The position numbers and the translations under genes are program-made. The notes below the pieces were generated by a model that was not told the origin of the DNA, did no database searches, and was given only the letters and a program-made list of their open reading frames with translations. From Agrobacterium tumefaciens (GTDB lineage Bacteria; Pseudomonadota; Alphaproteobacteria; Rhizobiales; Rhizobiaceae), in the NCBI GenBank assembly GCA_017744915.1, contig JAGIAH010000004.1:124001-188000 (forward strand): a stretch of 64,000 bases of DNA. The letters run 5' to 3'. How positions within the stretch are numbered: the stretch's first letter is position 1; each line of letters starts with the position of its first letter. This document shows, in pieces, positions 53,961 to 64,000 of the stretch.

Positions 53961-55245
53961 ATTTGCTCGCCGTCCAGGCCTCCATTTCATCATTCTGCTT
54001 CGGCGCGATCTCGTGCCGGTAAACAAGGAAAAGGGCAATCGCGATCGCTGCAATGCCGCCGCCCACCAGATGTGACAGGGCATAACCGCCTTTCGTCACC
54101 AGCCAGCCCGCAACGACGTTGCTGAACGAAGCCCCGATACCCTGTACCATCATCACGCTGGCGAGACCGACATTGAACCGCCCGGTGCCTTTCAGGATCC
54201 GCTCGGCCGCCACCGGCGTCACGATCCCTAACAGACCGGCGCCGATACCATCGAGAAATTGCACCGGAAAAATCACCCAGAAATCGGTAAAGGCGGATGC
54301 AAGAAAACCACGGATCGGCAAGGCCGCGAGCGCAACGAGGAAAATCGTAGCAAGGCCGAAGCGGCGGATGAGCCATGGCGCCATGGCGGCGACAAAGATC
54401 ATGGCGAACTGTGCGACGCCGGTGATGATGGCGGTCGTGCGGAACGGCGTCTGCAATTCGATGGCAAAATCCTGGGCCAGAAGCCTGCCCATCGGCGCAT
54501 TGCCGAAATGGAAGATGAGCAGGATGACGGCGAGCAGGATCAGTCCGCGTTCGTGAAACAGCACATTGATGCCGGACGGGACGGGTTCGCCCCTGTCTTC
54601 GGCAAGGCCGCGCGCAACCTTGTGGTCGATCCTGTCAGGGTCGATCGCGGCCGTGGCGACAAGCGCACCCGCCGCCGTAAGCAGCATCAGGCCGATGACG
54701 CCATTGAGGCCGAAGAAGGAAACGGCGACATATGTCGCGAAGAGCGATGCGAAGTTGCCGCCGTGGTTCCAGAACTCGTTTCGCGAAATCTGCCGGGAAA
54801 ACAGCCGTTCGCCAACGAGACCGAGCGTGAGCCCGGCAAGCGCCGGGCCGACCACCGCACCAACGACGGCGGTCATGATTTGACCGGTCCAGACGATCCA
54901 TACATCGGGAAAGATAAGCGTTATCAGCGCGCCGATCGTCACCAGAACGACAGGCACCGCGATCAGCGTCCGTTTCCATGCCGTGCCATCAACAAGCGCG
55001 CCGCAAAGCGGCGTCGCCAGAAGACCGACCAGACCGCCGACCGTCGCGATCAGGCCAAGGGAAAGTGACGACCAGCCATTGGTGGCCAAAAACGCATCGA
55101 GAAACGGCCCAAGCCCGTCCCGCGCATCGGCCAGAAAGAAGTTCAGCGCCGCCAGTGCAAAAAGCGTGCGGTCGGAAAAATCGCTGCGTGGCAGGCCACC
55201 GGAGGGAAGGTTGGCCTGTGGTGCCGAAACGCCGATGGTCGTCAT
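53959..55245 (-). CDS. Major facilitator superfamily transporter
   Basis: A 428-residue integral membrane protein of the MFS, with about 12 hydrophobic segments in two halves. Landmarks are LNFFLADARDGLGPFLDAFL in the first span, the loop GALVDGTAWKR between spans 2 and 3, and LRRFG-like APWLIRRFGLA in the second half. ATG at 55245 follows CGGAGC. It is divergent from a secreted protein gene. Substrate unknown; an efflux function is the default guess for this branch. Confidence 0.88.
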   Translation of the reverse strand: MTTIGVSAPQANLPSGGLPRSDFSDRTLFALAALNFFLADARDGLGPFLDAFLATNGWSSLSLGLIATVGGLVGLLATPLCGALVDGTAWKRTLIAVPVVLVTIGALITLIFPDVWIVWTGQIMTAVVGAVVGPALAGLTLGLVGERLFSRQISRNEFWNHGGNFASLFATYVAVSFFGLNGVIGLMLLTAAGALVATAAIDPDRIDHKVARGLAEDRGEPVPSGINVLFHERGLILLAVILLIFHFGNAPMGRLLAQDFAIELQTPFRTTAIITGVAQFAMIFVAAMAPWLIRRFGLATIFLVALAALPIRGFLASAFTDFWVIFPVQFLDGIGAGLLGIVTPVAAERILKGTGRFNVGLASVMMVQGIGASFSNVVAGWLVTKGGYALSHLVGGGIAAIAIALFLVYRHEIAPKQNDEMEAWTASK

Positions 55246-55261
55246 GAAATAAGCTCCGAAA

Positions 55262-55282
55262 AATATGTCTCACAATATGTCT
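55262..55282. repeat. Short direct repeat in divergent promoter region
   Basis: AATATGTCT occurs at 55262-55270 and 55274-55282, a period of 12 bases, just upstream of the MFS gene start. Could be a regulator site or chance. Confidence 0.35.
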
Positions 55283-55454
55283 GATACCGGCATGAAATCG
55301 CCGCCAAGCGTCCAAACCATGTCTATGGGCATTTGGTTGCACGACAAAGACAAAATGATTGCCCGGCAATGGTGTCACCGACCGGAAAACCGCATCAGGA
55401 ACATTTTCCGCAATCTTCGAGTTACCTTCCACCAAATCGCACCGGAAGATCGCC

Positions 55455-55958
55455 ATGAAATCGAAGACCGCCATTATCTTATCTTTCGCAAGCCTGCTTG
55501 CCGTAAATCCCGTACTTGCCGACGAGAGCGGGTTCCTTTCGTCGCTGGAAGGTACATGGACGGGCAGGGGAACGGTGATCACCCGCATCGGCATGCCGCC
55601 AATCAAGGTCAATTGCACACTCAGTACCGACGCAGAGGCGGCAGCCTTGCGTATGTCGGGCACCTGCCGGGGCCTTGTCGTGGTAAAACGCGCCATCGCC
55701 GCCGATCTGGCTGCCAGCGGCGAGCGTTACAGCGGCACCTATACGGGCCCTTCCGGCCGCCCTTCGGCGCTCGCCGGCAATCGCCGGGGTAATGCGATCA
55801 ATCTCACTGTCCGCTGGCACCGAGATGTCAACGGTGACCGCGTTGCCGCCATGACCATCGAGAAGGTCGGTGACAATGGTTTGCGGCTACGCACCACCGA
55901 CAGGGACGGCAGGACCGGAAAAACGGTGGTGACGAGCGATATCCGCCTGGTGCGCTGA
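55455..55958 (+). CDS. Secreted hypothetical protein
   Basis: A 167-residue protein with a clear signal peptide (MKSKTAIILSFASLLAVNPV, cleavage after VLA near residue 22). The mature part is Gly/Arg/Thr-rich and predicted to be mostly beta strands: LEGTWTGRGTVITRIGMPPI near the start, then VNCTLSTDAEAAALRMSG-type, with two cysteines (VNCTL and GTCRGL) that may form a disulfide. It may be a small periplasmic lipocalin-like or beta-barrel protein; this is only shape guessing. Start chosen for the signal peptide; the frame opens earlier at 55359. Confidence 0.65.
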   Translation: MKSKTAIILSFASLLAVNPVLADESGFLSSLEGTWTGRGTVITRIGMPPIKVNCTLSTDAEAAALRMSGTCRGLVVVKRAIAADLAASGERYSGTYTGPSGRPSALAGNRRGNAINLTVRWHRDVNGDRVAAMTIEKVGDNGLRLRTTDRDGRTGKTVVTSDIRLVR

Positions 55959-56002
55959 CCGCCTTCGGCCGACCTGAATGATGCCGGTGGAAAACCGGCG
56001 TC

Positions 56003-56806
56003 TCAACTGAATTCGAGCAAAAGCGGACGATGATCCGAGACTTCCGGCTGTCTCACCACATCGAAGTGGTGGATCTGCACGGACGGATTGACCAGCATAT
56101 AATCCGCATAGCGGTTCTGCTTGGCATAATGGGAGGTTCGTGTGTCGGTAAAGCCGCGCGTCGTAACCAGCTCGACAAGGTCGAGTTCTTTCAGCACGGC
56201 GAAAGTCTCGCTCTCCGGCAGAACGTTGAAATCACCGCAGACGATGACACGGTCACCTTCTTCCGCGACGGTCCTGACCAATTGGACGAGGCGTTTTGCC
56301 TGCGCCTGCCGCGCGGGGGTATCGTGTTTGCCCTCAATGTCCCGCAGGCCATGCATATGGGCGATAACGGTCGGGCGGCCGGTACTGAAATCGAAAACAC
56401 GAATGGCATGGGCAGTGCGCGATCTCGGATGATCGCCGTATCCATCCGCTGAAAAGGCGCCGTGAACGAAACCCTGTGCCTGCGCAATCACGGCAATGGA
56501 TTTGCGCACGAAGGTCGCCAGTCCCCATTGTGAGGGATACCGCATCTCGCCGTGCCAGAGGTCACCCTGCGCCGCCGGACAGAATATCGCCACATGATCG
56601 GGCAGGGCATCTGCGACATCCCGAAGGAAATTCGCTCTTTGCGGCAGGTCTATGCCGTGGTCGCGATAGATCAGCCAATCCTCATTGGCGATTGGCGTAT
56701 GCACCACTTCCTGCAGACACAGAATATCGGGGTCGGATGAGGAGAGATAGGGAACAAGCTCGTCATGGAGATTCCCACCCCAGCCATTCAGGCAGATCAG
56801 ACGCAT
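56003..56806 (-). CDS. Endonuclease/exonuclease/phosphatase (EEP)-fold protein
   Basis: A 267-residue EEP-domain protein. The metal-binding and catalytic motifs are in order: LNGWGG at the start, DILCLQEV with the metal glutamate, GDFNVLPES with the catalytic aspartate and asparagine, and the final SDHRPLLLEF with the catalytic histidine. No signal peptide. Relatives include sphingomyelinases, nucleases and phosphatases; nothing decides between them here. Good start with GGAGTGTAG upstream. Confidence 0.88.
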   Translation of the reverse strand: MRLICLNGWGGNLHDELVPYLSSSDPDILCLQEVVHTPIANEDWLIYRDHGIDLPQRANFLRDVADALPDHVAIFCPAAQGDLWHGEMRYPSQWGLATFVRKSIAVIAQAQGFVHGAFSADGYGDHPRSRTAHAIRVFDFSTGRPTVIAHMHGLRDIEGKHDTPARQAQAKRLVQLVRTVAEEGDRVIVCGDFNVLPESETFAVLKELDLVELVTTRGFTDTRTSHYAKQNRYADYMLVNPSVQIHHFDVVRQPEVSDHRPLLLEFS

Positions 56807-56912
56807 CTACACTCCTTGTCACGGACCTCATGACACGGTTTAGCATGGAGCGGATGGCGATCAATCCTGTTTCGTCGTTTTTGATATCCGACCCATCGCG
56901 CTTGAATGACAA

Positions 56913-56934
56913 AGGCCCGGATCGCTCCGGGCCT
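56913..56934 (-). terminator. Terminator of the glycine cleavage operon
   Basis: A nine-base-pair GC stem (56913-56921 with 56926-56934) with loop of four bases; on the minus strand it is followed by TTTGTC. It lies 29 bases after the gcvP stop. Confidence 0.75.
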
Positions 56935-56962
56935 CTTCTGTCTGTTTCGTCAGTCGAATGCC

Positions 56963-59826
<2,864 letters not shown>

Positions 59827-59827
<1 letters not shown>

Positions 59828-60189
59828 TACGCGATCAGCTCCTTGTAGGCTGCTTCATCGAGCAGCGTATCGGCATCCGCCGCATTGGAAAGCTTGAGCT
59901 TGAAGAACCAGCCGGCACCCTGCGGGTCGGAATTGACCAGCGAGGGATCATCAACGATGGCCTGGTTGATCTCGACCACTTCGCCATCCAGCGGACAATA
60001 GACATCGGAAGCCGCCTTGACGGATTCAACGGTTGCAGCCTCGCCATCCTTGGAGAAGGTGGCGCCCACTTCCGGCAATTCGACAAAAACGAGATCGCCA
60101 AGCTGTTCGGCGGCGTGGCTGGTGATGCCAACGGTGGCGACATCGCCTTCGAACTTCAGCCATTCGTGTTCTGCGGTAAATTTCAGCAT
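59827..60189 (-). CDS. gcvH: Glycine cleavage system H protein
   Basis: A 120-residue lipoyl carrier. The modification lysine is K58 in [11 protein letters not shown], with [20 protein letters not shown] at the start and GWFFKLKLS near the end. The start at 60189 follows GGAGAG; the frame reaching 60333 is a run into the gap after gcvT. It shuttles the aminomethyl group between P and T proteins and is a substrate of LipA. Confidence 0.97.
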
Positions 60190-60217
60190 CGTATTCTCTC
60201 CGGAGATGGAATGAGGA

Positions 60218-61357
60218 TTATCGTTTGTAGGTGGGCTTGATGAAGGGCAGGGCGGCGACGGTGACGGGCAGGTATTTGCCGCGCACTTCCGCGAAGATCG
60301 CCGTACCGGGAGCAGCGTGGGAAACAGGCACATAACCCATGGCGACCGGACCTTCGACCGAGGGGCCGAAACCGCCGGAGGTCACTTCACCGATTTCCGT
60401 CTTGCCTTCGGCATCCGCGAAAAGCTTCGAATGGCCGCGCACTGGGGCTTTGCCTTCTGGCTTCAGGCCGACACGGCGGCGCGATGTGCCATCCTTGAGT
60501 TCGCGCAGAATGCGTTCCGCCCCCGGAAAGCCGCCCTCGCGATCGCCACCGGCGCGGCGCGCCTTCTGGATCGCCCATTCGAGCGAGGCTTCGATGGGGG
60601 AGGTCGTGGTGTCGATATCGTTGCCATAAAGACAAAGACCGGCTTCGAGGCGAAGGCTGTCGCGTGCGCCAAGCCCGATGGCTTCGCAATCGGGATGTTC
60701 GAGCAGGGCCCTGGCGATCTCTTCCGCCTTGTCGGCCGGCACGGAGATTTCAAAACCGTCTTCGCCGGAATAACCGGAGCGGGAGACAATACAGGGCACA
60801 TCATGCAGCGGCACTTCCTGCACGTCCATGAACTTCATTTCGGAAACGCCGGTCCACAGCTCGGCCAGCACCTCTTCGGCACGCGGTCCCTGCAGCGCGA
60901 TCAGGGCGCGGTCATTGAGAAGGGTGATCTCGCAAGCGTCTGAAAGATGCGCCTTCATATGGGCGACATCGGCGTCCTTGCAGGCGGCGTTGACGACGAC
61001 GAAAAGATGGTCGCCACGATTGGTGATCATCAGGTCGTCAAGGATGCCGCCATTTTTGTCGGTGAAGAAACCGTAGCGCTGACGGCCTTCCTTGAGGCCA
61101 AGAATGTCAACCGGAACCAGCTTCTCAAGCGCAAGTGCGGCATCTTCATTCTTGCCGGACTTCGCCTTCACGATCACCTGACCCATATGGGACACGTCGA
61201 ACAGACCGGCGGAGTTGCGTGTCTGAAGATGTTCTTTCAGCACACCGGCCGGATATTGCACCGGCATGTCGTAACCGGCAAACGGCACCATGCGGGCGCC
61301 AAGCGAAAGATGCAGGGAATGCAGCGGCGTGATTTGAAGCTCGGCGGTATCGTCCAA
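60218..61357 (-). CDS. gcvT: Aminomethyltransferase, glycine cleavage T protein
   Basis: A 379-residue T protein that transfers the methylene group to tetrahydrofolate and releases ammonia. Motifs include [23 protein letters not shown], the folate-contact [11 protein letters not shown] and [20 protein letters not shown]. The start is TTG at 61357, supported by GGAGG five bases upstream and by the family's first residues [17 protein letters not shown]. It is the first gene after the tandem glycine riboswitch. Confidence 0.96.
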   Translation of the reverse strand: MDDTAELQITPLHSLHLSLGARMVPFAGYDMPVQYPAGVLKEHLQTRNSAGLFDVSHMGQVIVKAKSGKNEDAALALEKLVPVDILGLKEGRQRYGFFTDKNGGILDDLMITNRGDHLFVVVNAACKDADVAHMKAHLSDACEITLLNDRALIALQGPRAEEVLAELWTGVSEMKFMDVQEVPLHDVPCIVSRSGYSGEDGFEISVPADKAEEIARALLEHPDCEAIGLGARDSLRLEAGLCLYGNDIDTTTSPIEASLEWAIQKARRAGGDREGGFPGAERILRELKDGTSRRRVGLKPEGKAPVRGHSKLFADAEGKTEIGEVTSGGFGPSVEGPVAMGYVPVSHAAPGTAIFAEVRGKYLPVTVAALPFIKPTYKR

Positions 61358-61421
61358 GGACGCCTCCAGGGTTGCGCGAAAGATCGCGCGGGCTCAGGTC
61401 ATGGCGCAAAAGCGCCGGTTC

Positions 61422-61590
61422 AAGAGCCCCCTCTGTCCTCGTCGCCTGAGATTGTTATCCCTTCGGCGAGCCGTCCTTTGAAAAGGTGGCTTCTCTCCAG
61501 AGTTCCGTCGTCATCGCTGGTCCTTTTGCCTGAGAGTTTCCGGGGCGGTTGCTCCTTCGGCACCGCAGTGAAGCGGCTTCTCCCAACGAT
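61422..61590 (-). promoter_or_regulatory. Tandem glycine riboswitch upstream of gcvT
   Basis: On the minus strand two glycine aptamers lie in a row. Aptamer I (about 61590-61519) has GGGAGAAGCC, then GCCGAAGGAGCAA, then CTCTCAGGCAAAAGGACC. Aptamer II (about 61500-61422) has GGAGAGAAGCCACC, then GCCGAAGGGATAA, then ATCTCAGGCGACGAGGAC. These conserved boxes are diagnostic. Downstream, GGGCTC can pair with GAGCCC, and GCGCGA-TCTT-TCGCGC (61374-61389) forms a hairpin seven bases upstream of the gcvT ribosome-binding site, so control is probably by translation initiation. Glycine should turn the operon on. Confidence 0.93.
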
Positions 61591-61755
61591 GATGCGACGC
61601 TCATTATCTGCGAAGACCTGCTGTTGGCAAGGACCAAATGACGCATATGAGCAGATTTTTGCTCCATCTGCGCCATGGTGAATCCCGAGCGCTTGCGAGG
61701 TTGCTTCCATACACCCTCGGGCTTGTTCCGGGGAAATGAGGATCGAGGGGTCTCG

Positions 61756-61941
61756 TCAGTCGGATTTTTTCTCTGGAAGACCCTTGTATTTCGTCGAAGC
61801 GAAATCATCAAGTTCCTTTTCTGTCATGGACTTCTCCATGTTTTTTGAAGCACCTTTTAAACTGGATTTCTTCATCTCACCGCGTTTGGCCGCCAGTGCA
61901 GCACCGGCGGCTTTCTGCTGGGCTTTCGATTTGGCTGGCAT
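61756..61941 (-). CDS. DUF3008 family small protein
   Basis: A 61-residue, highly charged protein: MPAKSKAQQKAAGAALAAKR at the start, then KGASKNMEKSMTEKELDDFA and a KGLPEKK tail. This matches the DUF3008 family, short Lys/Ala-rich proteins common in proteobacteria. ATG at 61941 follows GGAGA. The longer frame to 62301 is a shadow. Probably stress-related and nucleic-acid-associated; function not known. Confidence 0.85.
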   Translation of the reverse strand: MPAKSKAQQKAAGAALAAKRGEMKKSSLKGASKNMEKSMTEKELDDFASTKYKGLPEKKSD

Positions 61942-62115
61942 GTCGAATCTCCGTTGAAACGGTGGTTCCAGCGGGACAATGCCGCCTTGCGCCGATTGTT
62001 CCCTTGCAACTATCAAGCCTGCGGCAAAATTCCCCTTTGAAATCGGCAGGAAAGCGGGATATCGCATGAGGCCATGGACGCAAATCGAAACAGACGGGTG
62101 ACGGGACTGGAGAAG

Positions 62116-62496
62116 ATGCTTCGCATTTTCTGCGCGACCCTGATGTTGTCGCTCGGTTTTGCCCACAAGCCGGCGCTCGCCACCACCCCGGACGTTGCCC
62201 TTGATGAGAGCTACCGGCTGCCGGATGGCACTTTTGCCGAGATCTGCCTCGGCCACGCCAATGGGGAGGGTACCGCCCACACCAAGGACGGCCCGGCCCA
62301 TTCGAGCGATGCCATCCTCTTTTGCGAGGCGTGCCTGCTGGCCTCGTCCATTCTTCTGCCGATGCCCGATACGGAAAGCTGGCTGAAGACCGAATTCGCC
62401 TGGCTCGACAATCGCCTGTCCGCTGAATGGAGCTTCCGCTCGGTCCTGACGATCCAGAAACCCGCCGCGCGCGGCCCGCCATCCCTGTCCGTCTGA
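62116..62496 (+). CDS. Secreted DUF2946-like protein
   Basis: A 126-residue protein with a signal peptide (MLRIFCATLMLSLGFAHKPA, cleavage after ALA). The mature part has cysteines and histidines placed as in DUF2946 proteins of copper-related clusters: ICLGH, then GEGTAHTKDGPAHS, then ILFCEACLLASSILLP. A role in copper handling is inferred from this and from the copper-chaperone gene 85 bases downstream. The start may be the ATG at 62074, which would place 14 residues before the signal. Confidence 0.65.
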   Translation: MLRIFCATLMLSLGFAHKPALATTPDVALDESYRLPDGTFAEICLGHANGEGTAHTKDGPAHSSDAILFCEACLLASSILLPMPDTESWLKTEFAWLDNRLSAEWSFRSVLTIQKPAARGPPSLSV

Positions 62497-62581
62497 CTTT
62501 CGTTTACGGTATCAACGCCGCCTGCGGGCGGCACGGAGCGACTGCACGGGTCCAGGGGGCCGCAGTCGCGGGGACAAGCAA

Positions 62582-63556
62582 ATGAAAACCACCAAGATCA
62601 TCACCTGCACTCTCTTCGTCGCCTCGGTTTCGACCGCACAGGCCTTCGCCCACGCCACCTTCGTTGAGGGCACGGCCGAACAGGACAGCACGGTGGTCGC
62701 CGCACTTCAGGTGCCGCATGGCTGCGATGGCGGGCTCGCCACCACGGAAGTGCAGATCAAGCTGCCGGAAGGCTTCATTTCCGCCAAGCCGCAGCCGAAG
62801 GCCGGCTGGGAGCTGGAAGTCATCAAGGGCGACTACCAGAAGGCGTATAAGAACCACGGCAAGGACGTCAAAAGCGGGCCGGTCGAAATCCGCTGGAAGG
62901 GCGGCAACCTGCCGGACGAATTTTACGACACCTTCGCCGTGCAGGGTAAAATTTCCGGCATCGAAGCAGGGCAGGAGCTGCCTTTCAAGGTTACACAGCT
63001 GTGCGGCGACAAGGGCAAGGTATCCTGGGATGAGGTCGCCGCCGCCGGCGTTGATCCGCATTCGCTGAAAAGCCCGGCGCCAACGATCAAGGTCGCTGCC
63101 AAGGCACATGCGGGCGGGCATGATCATTCAAGCATGAGCATGGATATGGATGTCGTGAAGGCCGGCAGCCTCGAAGTTTCGGGCGGCGCGACCAAGGCCA
63201 TGCTGCCGGGCCAGCCCGTGGGCGGCGGTTATGTGACGATCAAGAATACCGGTTCCAGCGACGACAAGCTGATTGGCGTCGAATCCTCCGCCGCTGGCCG
63301 TGCCGAAATCCATGAGATGGCCATGGTCAACGACGTCATGAAGATGCGCAAACTGGATGAGGGTATCGTCATTCCCGCCGGCCAGACGGTGGAGCTGAAG
63401 CCCGGCGGCCTGCACATGATGTTCTTCGAAGTAAAGAAGCCCTTTGCCGAGGGCGACAAGGTGCCGGTGACGCTGATCTTCGAAAAGGCCGGCAAGGTCG
63501 AGATCGTGCTCTCTGCAGGCGCAGCCAAGGGCGGCAACGATCATCAGCATAATTGA
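62582..63556 (+). CDS. YcnI (DUF1775)-PCuAC fusion, periplasmic copper chaperone
   Basis: A 324-residue exported protein fusing two copper-binding domains. A signal peptide ends before H24 (AQAFA, then HATF), so the mature N-terminal histidine can ligate copper, as in YcnI. Residues 24-165 are the YcnI/DUF1775 domain (CDGGLATTEVQIKLPEGF, and WKGGNLPDEFYDTF). A His/Met-rich linker follows (AHAGGHDHSSMSMDMD). Residues 190-310 are PCuAC, with ligands H244, M246, M255, H278 and M280 in HEMAM and GGLHMMF. It probably delivers copper to cytochrome oxidase. No neighbouring oxidase gene is visible. Confidence 0.92.
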   Translation: MKTTKIITCTLFVASVSTAQAFAHATFVEGTAEQDSTVVAALQVPHGCDGGLATTEVQIKLPEGFISAKPQPKAGWELEVIKGDYQKAYKNHGKDVKSGPVEIRWKGGNLPDEFYDTFAVQGKISGIEAGQELPFKVTQLCGDKGKVSWDEVAAAGVDPHSLKSPAPTIKVAAKAHAGGHDHSSMSMDMDVVKAGSLEVSGGATKAMLPGQPVGGGYVTIKNTGSSDDKLIGVESSAAGRAEIHEMAMVNDVMKMRKLDEGIVIPAGQTVELKPGGLHMMFFEVKKPFAEGDKVPVTLIFEKAGKVEIVLSAGAAKGGNDHQHN

Positions 63557-63566
63557 TCGACGAAAA

Positions 63567-63602
63567 GCGGCTACCGGAACGCATCACAAATCCGGTAGCC
63601 GC
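63567..63602 (+). terminator. Terminator after the copper module
   Basis: A perfect 12-base-pair stem (63567-63578 with 63591-63602), 12-base loop, then AAGATTTTCG, beginning 11 bases after the stop codon. Confidence 0.75.
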
Positions 63603-63699
63603 AAGATTTTCGATATATTGTATTTGTTTTTCAGCGCCGTGATGGAAAAGGGGACGATGGCGCCACCATCGTGATTTTCCGGAACTCGGTCAAAAATAT

Positions 63700-63738
63700 C
63701 TAGAAAACCAAGCTGACACCAAGCTGAACGCGAACGCC
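63700..63738 (-). pseudogene. Possible remnant of an outer-membrane beta-barrel C-terminus
   Basis: On the minus strand, codons for GVRVQLGVSLVF end in TAG. This alternating pattern with a terminal phenylalanine is the signature of the last strand of an outer-membrane barrel or autotransporter. Upstream the frame degrades: TLSFG is seen in a neighbouring frame and AT-rich sequence follows. It could be chance in 39 bases; low confidence. Confidence 0.25.
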
Positions 63739-63779
63739 CGAACGACAGGGTGAAGAAACGAGAAATGAAATTAAAATAT

Positions 63780-64000
63780 CTACATATCAATTTGATCTAT
63801 AAGATTATTTTTATATTCCGATGTCGAGTTGTTTTCCTCGTAGGCCTCCACGGCCTGCTCCAGTGTCGCCTGCGGTTCGTTGCGCTGGCTGGCAACGGTG
63901 AGGAAATAGAGCGTCAGGGCCGGTGGCTTGATCACGGTCATCATGCCGCGAAGCTGGAAGTCATCCCCACGTTCGGCGTTGCGCGCCAATTCATGAATGG
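63780..64000 (-). CDS. Unknown protein, C-terminal part only (cut by window edge)
   Basis: The reading frame enters from the right edge without a start. The visible 72 residues read IHELARNAERGDDFQLRGMM, then TVIKPPALTLYFLTVASQRN, then EPQATLEQAVEAYEEN and a polar end KNNLIDQIDM. Base composition changes to AT-rich in the last 20 codons. The alternative start TTG at 63989 gives 69 residues, but the frame is open further. No family recognised. Confidence 0.5.
   Translation of the reverse strand, partial: IHELARNAERGDDFQLRGMMTVIKPPALTLYFLTVASQRNEPQATLEQAVEAYEENNSTSEYKNNLIDQIDM

Noticed and set aside
61690-61750. Further copy of the palindromic element near the riboswitch
   Set aside because: CTCGGGCTTGTTCCGGGG resembles one arm only; no matching second arm is found.

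Overview
The window is a piece of an alphaproteobacterial chromosome, almost certainly from the Rhizobiaceae and most like Agrobacterium. The evidence is the high GC content, the gene order dusB-ntrB-ntrC-ntrY-ntrX-trkA-hfq-hflX, a fused ispDF gene, a pyruvate dehydrogenase E1-beta carrying its own lipoyl domain, and a tandem glycine riboswitch ahead of gcvT-gcvH-gcvP. No phage, insertion sequence, CRISPR array, rRNA or tRNA gene was seen. Calls come from reading the sequence and from family knowledge; no search was run.

Region 1 (1-6219) is a catabolic cluster for a small ketose or sugar alcohol. It holds a two-subunit transketolase (the left gene is cut by the window edge), a short-chain dehydrogenase, a divergent LysR regulator, a TIM-barrel isomerase or epimerase, the two subunits of a dihydroxyacetone-kinase-type enzyme and an RpiB-like isomerase. 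The two promoter regions share a T-N11-A palindrome, the probable LysR operator.

Region 2 (6390-19250) is a sugar-acid cluster built around a GntR regulator. On the minus strand a long same-direction run encodes GntR, a CUT1-type sugar ABC importer, a 2-hydroxyacid dehydrogenase with an altered active site and a polar-amino-acid-type ABC importer. The divergent plus-strand operon encodes an enolase-superfamily acid-sugar dehydratase, 5-ketogluconate reductase (IdnO), L-idonate 5-dehydrogenase (IdnD) and an AllA-like cupin. No kinase is present, which suggests a non-phosphorylating route from L-idonate through 5-ketogluconate and gluconate to 2-keto-3-deoxygluconate.

Region 3 (19373-30755) is core metabolism: a VOC-fold protein coupled to kdsA, then eno, an FtsB-like protein, the pyruvate dehydrogenase operon (pdhA, pdhB, pdhC, an SGNH esterase, lpdA), a small GlsB-family membrane protein and lipA. 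Lipoyl-bearing enzymes and the lipoyl synthase are therefore close together.

Region 4 (30961-33838) is a short accessory stretch between lipA and the ratA-like gene: an EamA transporter, an AraC regulator, a small conserved-looking ORF and a P-loop kinase-like protein. Region 5 (33848-47011) is the conserved block ratA-like, cinA-like, ispDF, dusB, two nitrogen two-component systems (ntrBC, ntrYX), trkA, hfq and hflX.

Region 6 (47212-56806) has mazG, a deaminase, the siroheme and sulfite reduction operon (cysG, DUF2849, cysI, DUF934) followed by ferredoxin-NADP reductase, an MFS transporter, a secreted protein and an EEP-fold hydrolase. Region 7 (56963-64000) has the glycine cleavage operon with its riboswitch, a DUF3008 protein and a periplasmic copper module (a DUF2946-like protein and a YcnI-PCuAC fusion). 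The window ends in a truncated unknown gene. Palindromic intergenic elements resembling rhizobial RIME sequences occur three times.
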